A DNA stretch of 64,000 nt from Tenrec ecaudatus. Lineage: Eukaryota; Chordata; Mammalia; Afrosoricida; Tenrecidae. The stretch lies in contig NC_134543.1 in NCBI RefSeq assembly GCF_050624435.1, positions 124,649,475-124,713,474 on the forward strand, in the 5' to 3' direction. Below are positions 22,557 to 33,404 of the stretch, piece after piece (position 1 is the first letter of the stretch; every line of letters starts with the position of its first letter). Both the position numbers and the translations under genes were made by a program. A model generated the notes under the pieces. The model was not told the DNA's origin. It did not search any database and saw nothing but the letters and a program-made list of their open reading frames with translations.

Positions 22557-23059
22557 TGTGTTAGTCCAGGTGGACTAGAGAAACAAATCCAGAGACACTC
22601 ATATATGTATAAGAAAGAGCTTTCTATCAAAGAATAATTGTATATTAAGAAAACATCCCAGCCCAGTCCAGATCAAGTCCACAAGTCCGATATTAATCCG
22701 TACGTCCAACACTAGTCTATAAATTCCTGTTCAGACTCATGCAGTGCGTGCAATGATGTCAGATGCAGGCAGAGCACAGGCTGGTGGGTGAGAAGTCCTG
22801 TGGATCCAACGGTAGGGAAAACATCTCTGTAATGGGCATTTCCACATGGCTCCTCCATGCTCTGAGGGTCTCAGCAGCAGGAAAGTGAAACAGAGAGAGT
22901 GTGGCCCGCCTCCTGGGAGGAGAGGAAGTTCCCAGAATCCTCAGGAGAAGGCCATGCCCATCAGGAGGTATCATCAGGCTGTGACCTGATTGACAGGCTA
23001 AACCCCACCCCTTCACTCTTAAGACCCTCAAGTTGACATTAGATTATGTAACTACCACA
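22557..23059 (-). mobile_element. Solo LTR, MaLR/ERVL-like, copy B (most diverged)
   Basis: Antisense LTR of 503 bp, starting 'tgtgttagtccaggtggact' and ending 'gtaactaccaca'. A perfect 5-bp TSD 'tgccc' is present (22552-22556 and 23060-23064). The middle differs from copies A, C and E, so it is probably an older or different subfamily. Confidence 0.82.
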
Positions 23060-23102
23060 TGCCCCATCACTACTTATCTTCACATCAGAGATTTTTCCCA
23101 AT

Positions 23103-23104
<2 letters not shown>

Positions 23105-23137
<33 letters not shown>
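23105..23137 (+). repeat. (TG)n microsatellite
   Basis: An uninterrupted TG run of about 33 bases, 45 bp beyond LTR copy B. Confidence 0.95.
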
Positions 23138-23138
<1 letters not shown>

Positions 23139-23307
23139 TATCTTGCCACCATGCTGTACAACCATCACCACTCTGCTTTCAGATTTCTCTACCGCCCTTA
23201 ACAGGAACTCAGTGCCCCTGAGCCAAGAGTCTCTCCCCTCCCCTCCTGCTCCTGATAATAACGATTGAGATTGCATTCTTAAAGTTATGTACATATGCAT
23301 AGGCAGG

Positions 23308-23486
23308 ATCCCTGGTGGTATAGTGGTTATACATTGGCGTGTGATCCACATGGTCAGCAGTTCAAAACCACCAGCAGCTCCAAGGGGAAAAGACAGAGCT
23401 TTCCACTCCTGTAAGCAGTTACAGTGTCAGAAACCCAAGGAGTTGCTGTAAATCAGCATTGACTCGATGGCAGTGTGCACACGAAC
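23308..23486 (+). mobile_element. AfroSINE, sense
   Basis: The head 'gatccctggtggtatagtgg', B-box region 'ggtcagcagttcaaaacc', body, and tail 'cattgactcgatggcagtg' are all present. This is one of the better-preserved copies. Confidence 0.9.
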
Positions 23487-23489
23487 CTA

Positions 23490-24732
23490 GAAAAATAGGA
23501 GAGAATTAGAAATACATCTGCTAAACCCTTCACAACCGTGATTTAGGTTGACAGGCTGCTGTTTGTTCCATATTTTCCTAGAGTGGCTACGATGGACACG
23601 CGTGAATATAAAGCAACGATCAAAGACATCGCCGATGCCCGCTCAGAGTCTGAGCAGCGTATCCATTCAATAATGAACTCATTTAATAATAAGTAATAAC
23701 GGATGACAAGGATGACCATACACAGTTCTGTGGGCTTCCAAGTCACGTTCACAATGCGCTGCTCCTGGCAAGGACATGGCTCTGAGATGCAGATTTGAAT
23801 AAAGAGAAATTATAGACTCATCAGTATGGTTTTAAGTTTGAATCTACCTTATTTTTTCCAATTCTTTAAACATCACTTACCTACACAGCAAATGCCCTGT
23901 CATGAGAATACCCATCCGTGGATGCCCGGATTAGCGATGTGAAATGTCAGGCCAGGTCTTGGCAGGGGGTCAAGGGAAAACCCAGAGCTGATTCCTGCTG
24001 GGTTCACTAAGACTACCCGGCCCATCTTGGCCCCATAAACAGTTTTCATTTCCAAGGGTTTGTTTGTTTGTTATTGTTTTGCACTGCCTGTTTAAGTAAT
24101 CAAGGTCTCTGAGATGAATGGCTTGGTTTATAGGAATTAATGACTTGTCAAAAATAACGCCCCCCCCCCCCGCCCCTCCAGGCTTGGCGCTGCAGCTTGG
24201 AGCAGCAGAATGCTCCTTCGGAAAACTAAAGAGGTGACGGGCTCTCGGCTCACGTCTCAGGAGAGGCTTCAGGCCCTCGGGAGGACGCAGGATGCTGGGA
24301 GGCGGCGGTGAGACAAGGCTCCCTGATTCGCTGTGTGATTACAGCTTCTGAGCAGGCTGCGGCCAGTCCTGTTCAAGAGGCAAGGCACAGGCACCAAGTT
24401 CAGAGTTCTTGGCCCTCCAGAAGATCACAGGGTCCCTCCTAGTCCTAACAGGTGGCTCCCGGGACTTGCAAACGGTAGGTAGCATGCCTGGCAGTCAGCA
24501 GAATAAGGTCTTGGCAATGCCCTCTGGAGAAGCCAGCACTGGAATCCCTGTGCTGCACAACTCTGCCTTGGCACCTCGTAGTGACCCATAGGCACCTGGA
24601 GCCAGCCAGCGGCACAGAAGTCAGTGTCAACTGTTTGGGCTTTCATCCCAGCAGTCTGGGTTTCATGGTTCCCAACCTTGCTTGGTTCCCTCTTAGAATC
24701 GCCTTCGAGGAATTTTTTTTTTTTTTATGCTG
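23490..24732. other. No gene recognised; local CpG-richer patch
   Basis: At 24155-24172 a poly-C run is followed, to about 24360, by a GC-richer patch with several CpGs. The rest is ordinary. Open frames on both strands at 24409-24763 have no motif. Confidence 0.4.
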
Positions 24733-24915
24733 CCATCAGGGCCCTTGGGAGTGGTTGAGTTGATTCCGACTCTCAGTGAGCCCGTGCAGACACAACTGCC
24801 CCACTGGGTTTTCTTGGGTGTCGCCTTTAAAGGAGCAGAGAGCCAGGTCCTTCTGCAGCGAAAGTTTGAACCGCCAGCCTCTCGGTTAACTGCTCCGTCA
24901 CCAGGACTCTTGACC
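24733..24915 (-). mobile_element. AfroSINE, antisense
   Basis: 'gttgattccgactctcagtg' (tail), 'gaaagtttgaaccgccagc' (B box) and 'ctccgtcaccaggactctt' (head). The T-run at 24711-24726 lies at its 3' (A-tail) side. Confidence 0.82.
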
Positions 24916-25449
24916 ACAGCCGTCCTGTAGAGGCCTTTATTTGCTTGGTCAGAGGAAGGTGGGTTCTTCTGTAAAAGCTACTCCAGGTGAGTCTAACCTG
25001 CAGGCATTGAGATCAAGGAGCGCTTGTAAGCTCAGGCTTCTGGAAGTCCCAGCCCCCGACACCCGAGGGCTTCTCAGACCGAGGAGGAGACATAGGGGGA
25101 CTGGCCTTCCTAGCAGGGCGGGAGGCTGCCTGAGCCAAGTGGAATGGTCCCTCTCTGCCCCAGTGGACTTTCCACCCAAGGTCTCCTGCTGCTTCTTAAC
25201 TGGCCAATTGACTTCCCCCTAAAGAGGCCTCACCAAGGTGGGATGCCTTTGTCTCCTGTGAGGAGCGGCTAGTTGGAACATTTAGATGAAAGGACAAGGG
25301 GACCAGCCCCCCCCCCAACCCCTTCCTTCGTCGGTCAGAGGGCTCTTCCCCCTCTTTCCCCTGGTCACTCAAGGTGGGAGGTGGGCTGGACAGTCCAGAA
25401 GCCACAGCACCTGCCAGCCCAGGGGTGAATTTGCTTTCACAAGACTCTA
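24916..25449. other. No gene recognised
   Basis: GC-rich single-copy-looking DNA. The open frames 24941-25222 (plus) and 25196-25492 (minus) lack domains. A C-run is at about 25308-25318. Confidence 0.4.
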
Positions 25450-25656
25450 GTCTCCTGGTGCCGTAGTGTTTACATGTTGGCCTGCCAACCACAAGGTCAG
25501 CAGTTTGAAACCAGCAGCCACTCCTAGGGGAAAAGATGGGGCTTTCAACTCCTGTAAAGAGTTACAGTCTCTGAAAAGCAGAGGCCAGTTCTGTAGGACA
25601 GGGTCGCTGTGAGTCAGAATGGACTCAATGGTACTGCGTTTGGTTCGTTTTGTCTA
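25450..25656 (+). mobile_element. AfroSINE, sense, near full length
   Basis: Head 'tctcctggtgccgtagtgtt', B box 'ggtcagcagtttgaaacc', 'gtaaagagttacagtctctg', and tail 'agaatggactcaatggtac'. Confidence 0.9.
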
Positions 25657-25987
25657 GGTTGTTTTAGGGCCTCCTCTTCAAAAGCTTTAACAACAAAAAA
25701 TGTAACCAGGTCTTTCGCGATTGGAGGAGGAGGCAAGCTGGTCTCACAGAAAACTCTCCTGAAAGGGCGAGAGGAAGAGCCAATCAGATGAGTTCCTTAC
25801 GAGTTTAGGGGATTATGAGAAGGACTGAGAGAGGGAGCAGGGGGGATTGACACCTGATGGATCAGAATTCTAAACATTTGACTATGGTTCATGACTGTAT
25901 CACCACCCTCTAGTGTCTTTAGAGACAACCAAACGATTTAAATTAGAGACATCAGAAAAGTTCTCAATTGCCTTTCAATTAGATTTA

Positions 25988-26108
25988 GGAATCCTGGAGG
26001 GACAGTTACCAGCTTCCAGGTGGGTGGTTCAAACCTACCAGCTGCTCCATGGGAGAAAGCTGTGATGGCCCGAGTCTGCACGGATTGACAGCCTTGGAAG
26101 CCAATGGG
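25988..26108 (+). mobile_element. AfroSINE, sense, 3'-shortened
   Basis: The head-to-middle part is present ('ggtgggtggttcaaacctac', 'gacagccttggaagccaatg'). The common tail is missing. Confidence 0.7.
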
Positions 26109-27361
26109 CCACCCTCCTCTGTGCCCCAGGGCCCACCCCCACCCCCACTCCCACCCCTCACCCCGGGAGTAGGAGTTGAAGCCATGGCAACCAGCGGGTG
26201 TTTGGTGCAAGTATATCCGGATGTTACTTCGAAAGGTAAAAGCCTGAGTATGAAAGCTAACACCCAGACCAGGGAGCGCGTCTCTTCAAGAACACTAAGC
26301 CCTGCCATCCAGGCGGTGGGAAGATGCTCCTGCAAACATCTTGCAGTGCAGTGCCCGGCACAGGCGGGCAGGTGCTCGCTAATGATGGGCTCTCCCAGCC
26401 CCTCCCACATCCATCCTTTCCTGAGTGGGTCCCTGGAACAGAATTCTAGCCTAACGGAATGACACAGAACCGAACTCCTTGAGTGGACAGTGCCCTGGAA
26501 GCCTCTAGATGGGAGGGTTGGTGGACAGCCGACAACTCCTAAATCTGGCTTAGGGGCCGTTCTGACCTGGTGGGGAGCATACCTCCACACATCCAGCCTA
26601 CTTGGGCACCAGCGTTCCTGGCAAGAGCAGATCCCAGTGGCTTCCCTTTGACAGGCGACCAGCTCCGGTGACCTCAGTAGCTGTGCCTCCATCAGCTACC
26701 ACCCCAGTCCCTGACTTGCCCTGACTTTCAGGACCCGCTGGGGCCAAGCCCTAGGGATTGCGGTTGTGGAGGGGGTGGTGAGTCGCTGATGGACAATCCA
26801 AGAACTATGTCTGTCCTGTGGCCTGGATGGAGTGGACGTCCAGATGCAGGCAATTTTTTGACTTTGATGTGAACAGAATTACAAAGAAGCATTAAAAAAA
26901 AAGCCTATGATTTTGGAATGAAACCCTGCCAATGCTGTCTGATCCCAGCCCTGGGTCTGTCTAAACAGAAGCACTTGAGAAACCAAATTCCTTCACACAG
27001 CTGACATGACCTAGGAGACTGCTTCCTACTGAGCACAGCCCCTTCCTGCCCCCACCTCATCTACAACCTTCCCCCCCTCAGCCTCCCTTAGTACCACAGG
27101 CCCTTCAGGCTTCTCGAACCTCCCAGCCTTTGCTTGGAGGAGTTCATGAGGCCTGGTAGCCGGCCCTCCCAGCCCACGCTCTGCCTTGCCAACTCCTGCG
27201 GTTGATCTCCTGACTGCCACTGTCCTCTCTCAGTGTTTCAGTCGGTCGTGGCTTACTGCCGAAATAATACTAACCCACTGCTGGTGGGTTCACATTGCCT
27301 GTTGCTAGTCTACCTCTGAGACTTTAACCCTTGCGCCACCAAACTCAATAAAACCCCCATT
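26109..27361. other. No gene recognised
   Basis: This holds the longest open frame of the window (minus strand, 26692-26006, 228 codons). It runs through the SINE at its end, shows no domain, and a 137-codon frame is open on the opposite strand over the same bases. GC-rich sequence with few stops explains both. Confidence 0.45.
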
Positions 27362-27478
27362 CCTTGATGATGGCAACAAATGTACACCTCTGCTTGACAC
27401 GATGGATGGATGGATGGATGGATGGATGGATGGATGGATGGTGATTAGAGTTGTATGAGCCCCCAATTAAATGATTTT
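27362..27478 (+). mobile_element. L1-type 3' end, sense, with expanded (GGAT)n
   Basis: About 115 bp of the extreme 3' end ('gatggcaacaaatgtacacc', then 'gagcccccaattaaatgat'). The 'gatggatgg' motif normal for this tail has expanded to about ten units at 27402-27441. Confidence 0.85.
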
Positions 27479-27485
27479 AAACAAA

Positions 27486-27690
27486 CAACCCCTTCTTGCC
27501 GTGGAGTCGATTCTAACTCAGTCACCTTGTGGGTGAGAGCAGAGCTGCTGTGGAGGCCCCCAAGGCTGGAGATCCTCACAGAAGCGCCGGCCTCCTCTCA
27601 GAGCAGCTGGTGGGTTCTCCTCTGTCTGTCTATCAGGCACCACTGCTCGGAGCTGCCACCGTCCTCTCTCCAAGACCCTTGTGACCCACG
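27486..27690 (-). mobile_element. AfroSINE, antisense
   Basis: Tail 'ccgtggagtcgattctaact', middle 'cagagcagctggtgggttc', and a diverged head. It lies directly after an L1-type tail. Confidence 0.72.
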
Positions 27691-28149
27691 TTCTGTCTGG
27701 TTTTTTAGTTGTTTCAGGTAGAAGGATAAAGGCAGGTCCTGTTAGTCTAGTTTGGTCGCTTGCGAAGTCCGTTCCATCATTTTCATCCACTGTCTGCCAC
27801 ATCCGAAGCACCAGCGTTGGCCACTCGGGAAGCAAAAATGGTGTTCCAGGCAAAGGCTCCTTGCTCAACTTCAACCACAACCACACAAGAGCATCTCCCC
27901 AAGTGCCTTGGGGGCTTTCAGACAAGTGCTTTCTGAGCATTCCTGCGTCTGCTCCCAGAACACTAGAAAGACATCGACTCCAGGGGGGAGATTTCCAAAA
28001 GACTGGTCGCGTGACTGATCAAGGACGTTCTTAACTGAAATGTTCTCTTACTTTAAACCATGAGTGTGTGGTGAAGGGTGTGGCCACTGCGGGTCCTGGA
28101 GAGAGCCACAACTGGTAAGGAGTGGCCTGTCCTTCGATTAGGCTGGGAC

Positions 28150-28400
28150 ACTTTTATTCCCCATCACGCAGCTCTGCCGCGCTCCCAGCCTCACCTCATC
28201 CATTCCCCATTTTCAAATTACTCACGGTGCCCTGAGCTCACCCGGCTCTTCCCTGCTCCAAGCTTTGCACCCTGGTCTTGCCGAAAATGCTTTTCTTCAC
28301 CTTGACCGGAAGGGACATCCTTCCCCACCTGCTTAAGCATTTCTTCCTCCAGGAAACTGCCCTGGCTCCACCCCAGAGTTGTGGTTCCCTGTCGCTGTGG
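28150..28400 (+). mobile_element. L2 LINE 3' fragment
   Basis: L2 phrases in order: 'caagctttgcaccctggtct', 'cttccccacctgcttaagca', 'aggaaactgccctggct'. Diverged. Confidence 0.55.
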
Positions 28401-28491
28401 CCCTATCCGTGACACTTCCCTGCTGCGTCCGAAGGGTTTGCTTCCAAGTGCGGCCTCTCCCATCACCTTAGAACTCCTCGTGTACGGGTCC

Positions 28492-28700
28492 CTGCATCGC
28501 TCAAATGGCTACACACTTGGCTAATCAAGAGGTGGGAGGTTCAAATTCACCCAGCGGCATCAGAGAAAGAAGGTCCAGCAGCCTGCTTCTGGAAGTTCTC
28601 GACCTTGGAAAGCAGATGGAGCGGTCTATATGGGGCCATAGGGCATTGCAAGGAGTCGAATGGCCTCCACGGCAGCTAACAACAGGGCAGCGCTTGCACC
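28492..28700 (+). mobile_element. AfroSINE, sense, diverged
   Basis: 'aagaggtgggaggttcaaat' (B box), 'ttctcgaccttggaaagcag', and tail 'aaggagtcgaatggcctcc' ending with 'ggcagctaacaaca'. Confidence 0.72.
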
Positions 28701-28709
28701 TCCTGAAAG

Positions 28710-28790
28710 CAAGAGGACGCGTCGCATTGCCAACTTCAACTCATAGCGACCCCACAGAGGGCTTCCCAGGCTAACTCTTTGCAGAAGCCG
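28710..28790 (-). mobile_element. AfroSINE tail fragment, antisense
   Basis: The antisense tail 'gccaacttcaactcatagcg' followed by a truncated body. It lies tail-to-tail with the preceding sense copy. Confidence 0.6.
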
Positions 28791-28839
28791 CAGCTTCATT
28801 TCCTCCCAGCGGATCGCTTTTAGATTCTAGCAGTCCGGT

Positions 28840-29470
28840 TAGAACCGACTAAAGACTCTTCTAAATTCTGAAGACATTCTAGGGGCTGTCATTTATTCAC
28901 ATCTGCAACACCATGAGCATGGATGGTAGAGCCAGGCAACATGAAATCCCTAACAGCCTCAATCATTTCTCTGTTTAATACAATGTTGTCTATGGGTCCA
29001 GTGGAGAGGATCCTTCGCATCAAATTGCAATCCCTGATCTTCATCAGCAAGTGCTTCAAGGCCTGCTCTTTGCATCAAGCGGGACTGTGTCATCTGCACA
29101 TTGCAGGCTATTACTAAGCCTCCCTCTAACCCTGAGGTCACGTAAGAACACATATATCGCCCAGCTTCTCTAATTATTTGCTCAGAATATAGCTTGAAGA
29201 AGTATGGGGAAGGATACAACCCTGACACACACCTTGCCTGGTTTTAAACCATATTCTGTTCAAATAACTGCCTTTTGGTCCAGGTACATGCTCCGGGGGA
29301 CTCCCAAGAAGTGTCCTGGAGTTCCCATTTTCTCAAGGTCATCCATAGTTTGTTTTGACCCTGGCAGTCTAATACCTTAATATAGTAGAGTCAATAAAAC
29401 ACATGTAATGTCTTTCTGGTGTTCTCCATTTACTCATATCTAAAGCGGTTGAACAATATTGTAATCATAT
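28840..29470 (-). mobile_element. RTE-clade LINE, reverse-transcriptase region, antisense
   Basis: Antisense RTE over about 630 bp. The minus strand reads the catalytic box as 'CADDT' near 29088-29103 (the family has YADDT) and an upstream region that includes the 'gggatacaaccctgacacac' block (the RQGCILSP region). Frameshifts and stops are present. The 5' and 3' parts are missing. Confidence 0.82.
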
Positions 29471-29961
29471 CAAAAGAATTCTAAAGTAACCACCAGCTTG
29501 GAGATGAGTCCTGGCAAATGCTCTACTGGAACTTGATTCTCAAAGATGACGGCCTTGATTCTAGTTACAAGTAACCCCCCACCCCCAGGGTGGAGAGGAC
29601 CCGGTGGATAGCGCTGTTTCTATTATCGGTTGTGTCCCCCAAGTGGGATGGAGCTCCATTCTCTCCTCTCAGAGCTCATGTGGAGTGGGAAGAGTAGTCT
29701 CAGAGAGACCGAGCACCAGATGTGGGGGAGAGGGAAAGAGCAAGTTGAGGATTTCATGTCATAAAAATAACTAGCCTTCCTGATTGCCTGCTATATGCTA
29801 ACGTACCATTTTAGCTCTATTACGTTTAAACTGCAAAGCTATCTTTGAAAGTAGGCATTGCCATGCCAGTTTGACAGCTGTTGTGTCAGAGGGTACTTTC
29901 TGGAGGTCGTAATGACAGAAGAGGCAGGCAGAGGAGGATCCTGCTCTCCTGACCACTCCTG
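29471..29961. other. No gene; weak MIR-like piece
   Basis: At about 29770-29900, 'ttgcctgctatatgctaacg' and 'gaaagtaggcattgccatgc' suggest an old MIR/L2 fossil. A C/T-rich run is at 29575-29588. Otherwise nothing is recognised. Confidence 0.4.
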
Positions 29962-30235
29962 GCTCTTTCCCCAACTAGTGTGTCCACTTCTCACCGTGCA
30001 CCTGGAGGATAGACCTGCCCGCTCTTTCCCCAACTAGTGTGCCCACTTCTCACCGTGCACCTGGGGGATAGACCTGCCCGCTCTTTCCCCAACTAGTGTG
30101 CCCACTTCTCACCGTGCACCTGGGGGATAGACCTGCCCGCTCTTTCCCCAACTAGTGTGCCCACTTCTCACCGTGCACCTGGGGTCTACAGTGTGCCCAT
30201 TTCTCACCGTGCGCCTGGGGGATAGACCTGCCCCT
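29962..30235 (+). repeat. 59-bp minisatellite, about 4.6 copies
   Basis: Units start with 'gctctttccccaactagtgt' at 29962, 30021, 30080 and 30139, giving an exact 59-bp period. The fourth unit loses its end and runs into a partial fifth unit (about 30190-30235). Units 2-4 are nearly identical and unit 1 differs at a few sites. The unit has no hairpin and there are no distinct spacers, so it is not a CRISPR. Confidence 0.96.
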
Positions 30236-30349
30236 CAGGTAGGTGCTAATCTGATTCCGTGTGACAGCCATCTCACATGCCCTCCTGGTCCTGTGGGTGA
30301 AATTGATGCTGATGGCAGGACTACGACAGTCAGAGGGACCATGAAGGAG

Positions 30350-30475
30350 CTTGAAATCCACATTCCTATTTTACAGACTGGCGCACTGGTGCTCAGAAGA
30401 TGGCATGTAAGTGGTCAAGACCTCAACCTCCCAACAGCTGATTCTGGGTGTCAATTGCTACTCCACGCTGTCTCG
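30350..30475 (-). mobile_element. MIR SINE, antisense
   Basis: 'cctattttacagactggcgc' and 'gcatgtaagtggtcaagacc' are the antisense MIR landmarks. Confidence 0.65.
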
Positions 30476-31365
30476 TTACCCCCCAAACCAGGGTGAGACA
30501 TCATTTGCACTCAGATTCCTTGTGAGGTCAGGATACTTCCCAAGGGACGCCCAGTCAAGTAACTCTTTGGCCATCCACCCCTTCGGACACATCCCCCAGG
30601 GAGACAGAGACTCTCTGGGAGGCTGAGAGGGCGCCTCCTCTCCAGGCAGGGCCGGCCACACTCTGCTGGGACAGAACCGCCCTTGGGAACATGATCCAGA
30701 AATCACTCCTTTCTCTTATGCAGATGTGTAAACTGTGTTTTACTTCATATTTTAAAATAGAAAATCTATCTTCTCTGTGTTTTAATTTTCTCCCTGAATT
30801 TAAGTCACAAAGACCATGATAAAATGAAATTATTAAAAATAAACTCTCAGCTTTCCAAACATGCACTGCTGTCCCGTCAATCCTACCTACGCTGTTGGAC
30901 AGGGAAGGGCTCCCCAGCGGGTTTCTGAGACTGTAACTCTTGAAGGGAGTAGAAAGCCTTGTTGCTCCCATTTTAAAAGAAAGGATCATTCTATGCTTTC
31001 TTTAAAAACAACAACAACCAAAAAAGCCTTTTTAATCGTGAACTGGGTGGAGATTACAGAGCAGATCAGGTTTCCATTCAACAATTTATATGCATTCTGG
31101 TTCATGTCATGGATTGCAAATCCCCGCAAGGAGACATCACATCGCGCTTCCTCTGTTTTCTATTATACTCCCTATTTCTTTCCTAACCCTTCTGGTTAAA
31201 TGCTGCTCTTTTAACCTCACGTGGCTGATTATTCTGAAGGGTTCATAGCTCCCTGGTGTTCTTGTTCTATTTTTATAGACCTGTGTGTTGTCTGGCTGAA
31301 AACTGAGCCAAGGAGATGAGTTCCTTTCCAGATGTGCATTGTGACCAAGGGGCTTAGCCTGGTCT
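30476..31365. other. No gene recognised
   Basis: At 30901-30960 a short SINE-like body ('ggtttctgagactgtaactc') occurs without head or tail. The minus-strand frame 30989-30555 has no domain. A/T-rich stretch at 30720-30850. Confidence 0.4.
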
Positions 31366-32272
31366 TTTTAAAAATAATTTTGAGTTCCGTTCCACATTTT
31401 TCCTACCACATTATCTAGGACAGCAGTTCTCAATCTGTGGGTGGAGACCCCTTTGGGGGTTGAACGACCCTTTCACGGGGTCGCCCGATTCATAACAGTA
31501 TCAAAATGACAGGAAGTAGCAACGAAAATGGTCGGTGGGGGGTTCACCACCACATGAGGAACTGTATGAAAGGGTCAAAACATTAGGAAGGTTGAGAACC
31601 AATGCTCTGGGACCTTCTAGCGTGATCCCTTTCAGAGCTGTTGGTAATGATAGCCAGGTACCAGCTAGCTCTTCTGGTCTCAGGGTGATCGAGACTGATA
31701 GCCATGTGGTCCATAGTTATCTTGTCCAATTGTTTCCATGTATCTTCAATCTTCTTCATTCATCTTTCCTCCAGTCAGGGAGCAACTAATTGTTGCAGCT
31801 TACGTAGCCACTGATGAGCTTTTAAGGCTCCAGTTGCTACTTGGATGTCGAACATTGTCTTTCTGAACTATGCTATGCCACTTGACCCAGCAGTCCCCTC
31901 AGACTATGGTCCTGAAATACCCAGTCCAACAACTCAATGTCTCAAAGTGCTTGGTTATGCCAGAATCGTTTTCATAGCTTTCCCCCTGTCTGCTCCATCA
32001 CTCAAGGATAGGTGTGTAGCAAAGATAAATACCCATGTACAAATATCTTGTGTCAAACACACACACACGCATCCTCCCTCTCCCTGTCCAGCCTACATGT
32101 CTATTGTTGCATCTCCTCATAGAGCAGCCTTATTACAGGAGTGCACAGATAACAGTCTTTACCTCCATTGCCTCTAACTCATATCCTAGTTTTTATACAT
32201 ATCAGATCCCTGTTCAAAGGAAGTCATTTGCATATTGAGGAAATAAACAAGTGTAGAGTCGCATTTCATTAA
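31366..32272 (-). mobile_element. Older afrotherian L1 3'UTR, antisense, split by SPIN
   Basis: 'ccttctagcgtgatcccttt' to 'tcttctggtctcagggtgat', then 'aattgtttccatgtatcttc' and 'gaacattgtctttctgaact', follow the 3'UTR of an older afrotherian L1 lineage distinct from the abundant tail family. The SPIN element at 31421-31604 interrupts it, so the L1 is older. Confidence 0.65.
31421..31604 (+). mobile_element. SPIN non-autonomous hAT transposon, copy 1
   Basis: The ends 'cagcagttctcaatctgtgg' and 'aaggttgagaaccaatg' are the SPIN terminal inverted repeats. The interior keeps 'gggggttgaacgaccctttc' and 'gaagtagcaacgaaaatgg'. It is 184 bp, with an imperfect 8-bp TSD (atctagga / ctctggga, 6 of 8). 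SPIN is a hAT family known for horizontal transfer into several tetrapod lineages, tenrec among them. There is no transposase; it would have used an autonomous partner. Confidence 0.92.
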
Positions 32273-32274
32273 CA

Positions 32275-32428
32275 CCCCTCACTCACTGCCATTGAGCCCA
32301 TGCTGACTCATCATGACCCCTGTGGGTTTCCAAGACTGTAACTGTTTCTGTGAGCAGAGAGCCCAGTCTTTCTCCCACAGAGCTGCTGGTGGTTCCAAAC
32401 ACATAAGGTCGACACCACTAGGGCACCC
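32275..32428 (-). mobile_element. AfroSINE, antisense
   Basis: 'ctcactgccattgagcccat' (tail), 'gggtttccaagactgtaact', 'agagctgctggtggttccaa', and a shortened head. Confidence 0.85.
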
Positions 32429-32429
32429 C

Positions 32430-32522
32430 AGAAAAGTTTATTTTCTCTGTGCCTCAGTTTCCCAAGGACAAAAGGTATCATGATAGGACCTCGTGCGCTG
32501 GGCTGTTGTGAGGAGTCCATAA
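32430..32522 (+). mobile_element. MIR SINE, sense
   Basis: 'ctctgtgcctcagtttccca' is the conserved MIR core, followed by the 'gggctgttgtgaggagtcca' region. Confidence 0.75.
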
Positions 32523-32527
32523 GATAG

Positions 32528-32722
32528 AGTCAGAACCACCATCACTGAGTTGGATCTAATTCATAGCGGCCCTACAAGACAGAGCACCACGGCCCTGTTG
32601 GGTTTCTAAAGCTGTGGCTCTTTACAGACGCAGACTGACGCATCTTTTTCCCTGTGGAGCAGCCGATGGGCTTGTTTAACAGCTGGACATTCGAGCCACT
32701 GCCCCAGTAAGGCTCCTTCTGG
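32528..32722 (-). mobile_element. AfroSINE, antisense
   Basis: 'gttggatctaattcatagcg' (tail), 'ttgggtttctaaagctgtgg', 'gtggagcagccgatgggctt', and the head 'gccccagtaaggctcctt'. Confidence 0.82.
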
Positions 32723-33400
32723 AAGATAGTGTAAGTAGCAGACACAGCGTGGCGCAAAACCAGGCACTGTGTGTGAGTTATTACTGCTGATATTAACTAG
32801 CTTCTAGTAATTCTCTAGAACTGGCATTGGCAAACTGCTCTTGGCCTGTTTTACTATGACGCATGAGGTAAGAGTGGGTTTCACGTGTTTTTAAGGTTTT
32901 AAAAAAGGAAGAGGGAGAGGGAGCAGGTGCTGAAGCATCAACAGAGACCATATTTATGATGGGCCTTCTGTGGAAAACATATGCTGACCTCTGCTCCAGA
33001 AGTCCCGAATGAGAAATTCATTTCCTGCCTGTCACTTCCTCCAGGTTCCCACAAGTCAGCCGAAGGGCTATATTTCCCCTGAAGAATGAAGAGTCCACTT
33101 GGACTGGGCTCCCCTGGGCGCCCTCCCTGAACCTCCAGGCTTGGGGGTCTTATCCTCCTGGGTCTGGGCCCCTACTTCTATCCCCCAACCAGTCATTGAG
33201 CTGTGTGAGGACTCAGACCATCTGTCACTCTGTGCATCCTCTTCTACTGTATTATCCTGAACATAGCCGATGCTTAGGTAATGTTTGCCAAACTTCTGGC
33301 TCTGCCCACTCCCCTCTCTCTCCTTCACATTCGAAGAAATCTATGTGTATGAAACTGACAGCAGATAGGTCCAAAAGTATATCCCTGGAGTCTCGAAGAC
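32723..33400. other. No gene recognised
   Basis: At 32815-32995, 'actggcattggcaaactgct' and 'gggccttctgtggaaaacat' suggest an old mammalian DNA-transposon fossil, but I cannot name it. An open frame on the minus strand at 33328-33068 has no domain. Confidence 0.35.
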
Positions 33401-33404
33401 AGGA

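Noticed and set aside
26006-26692. 228-codon open frame on the minus strand
   Set aside because: It runs into an AfroSINE, has an opposing open frame, lies in GC-rich DNA and shows no recognisable domain.
29962-30235. Regular repeat that could suggest a CRISPR array
   Set aside because: The 59-bp units are directly adjacent with no unique spacers, and the context is mammalian. It is a minisatellite.
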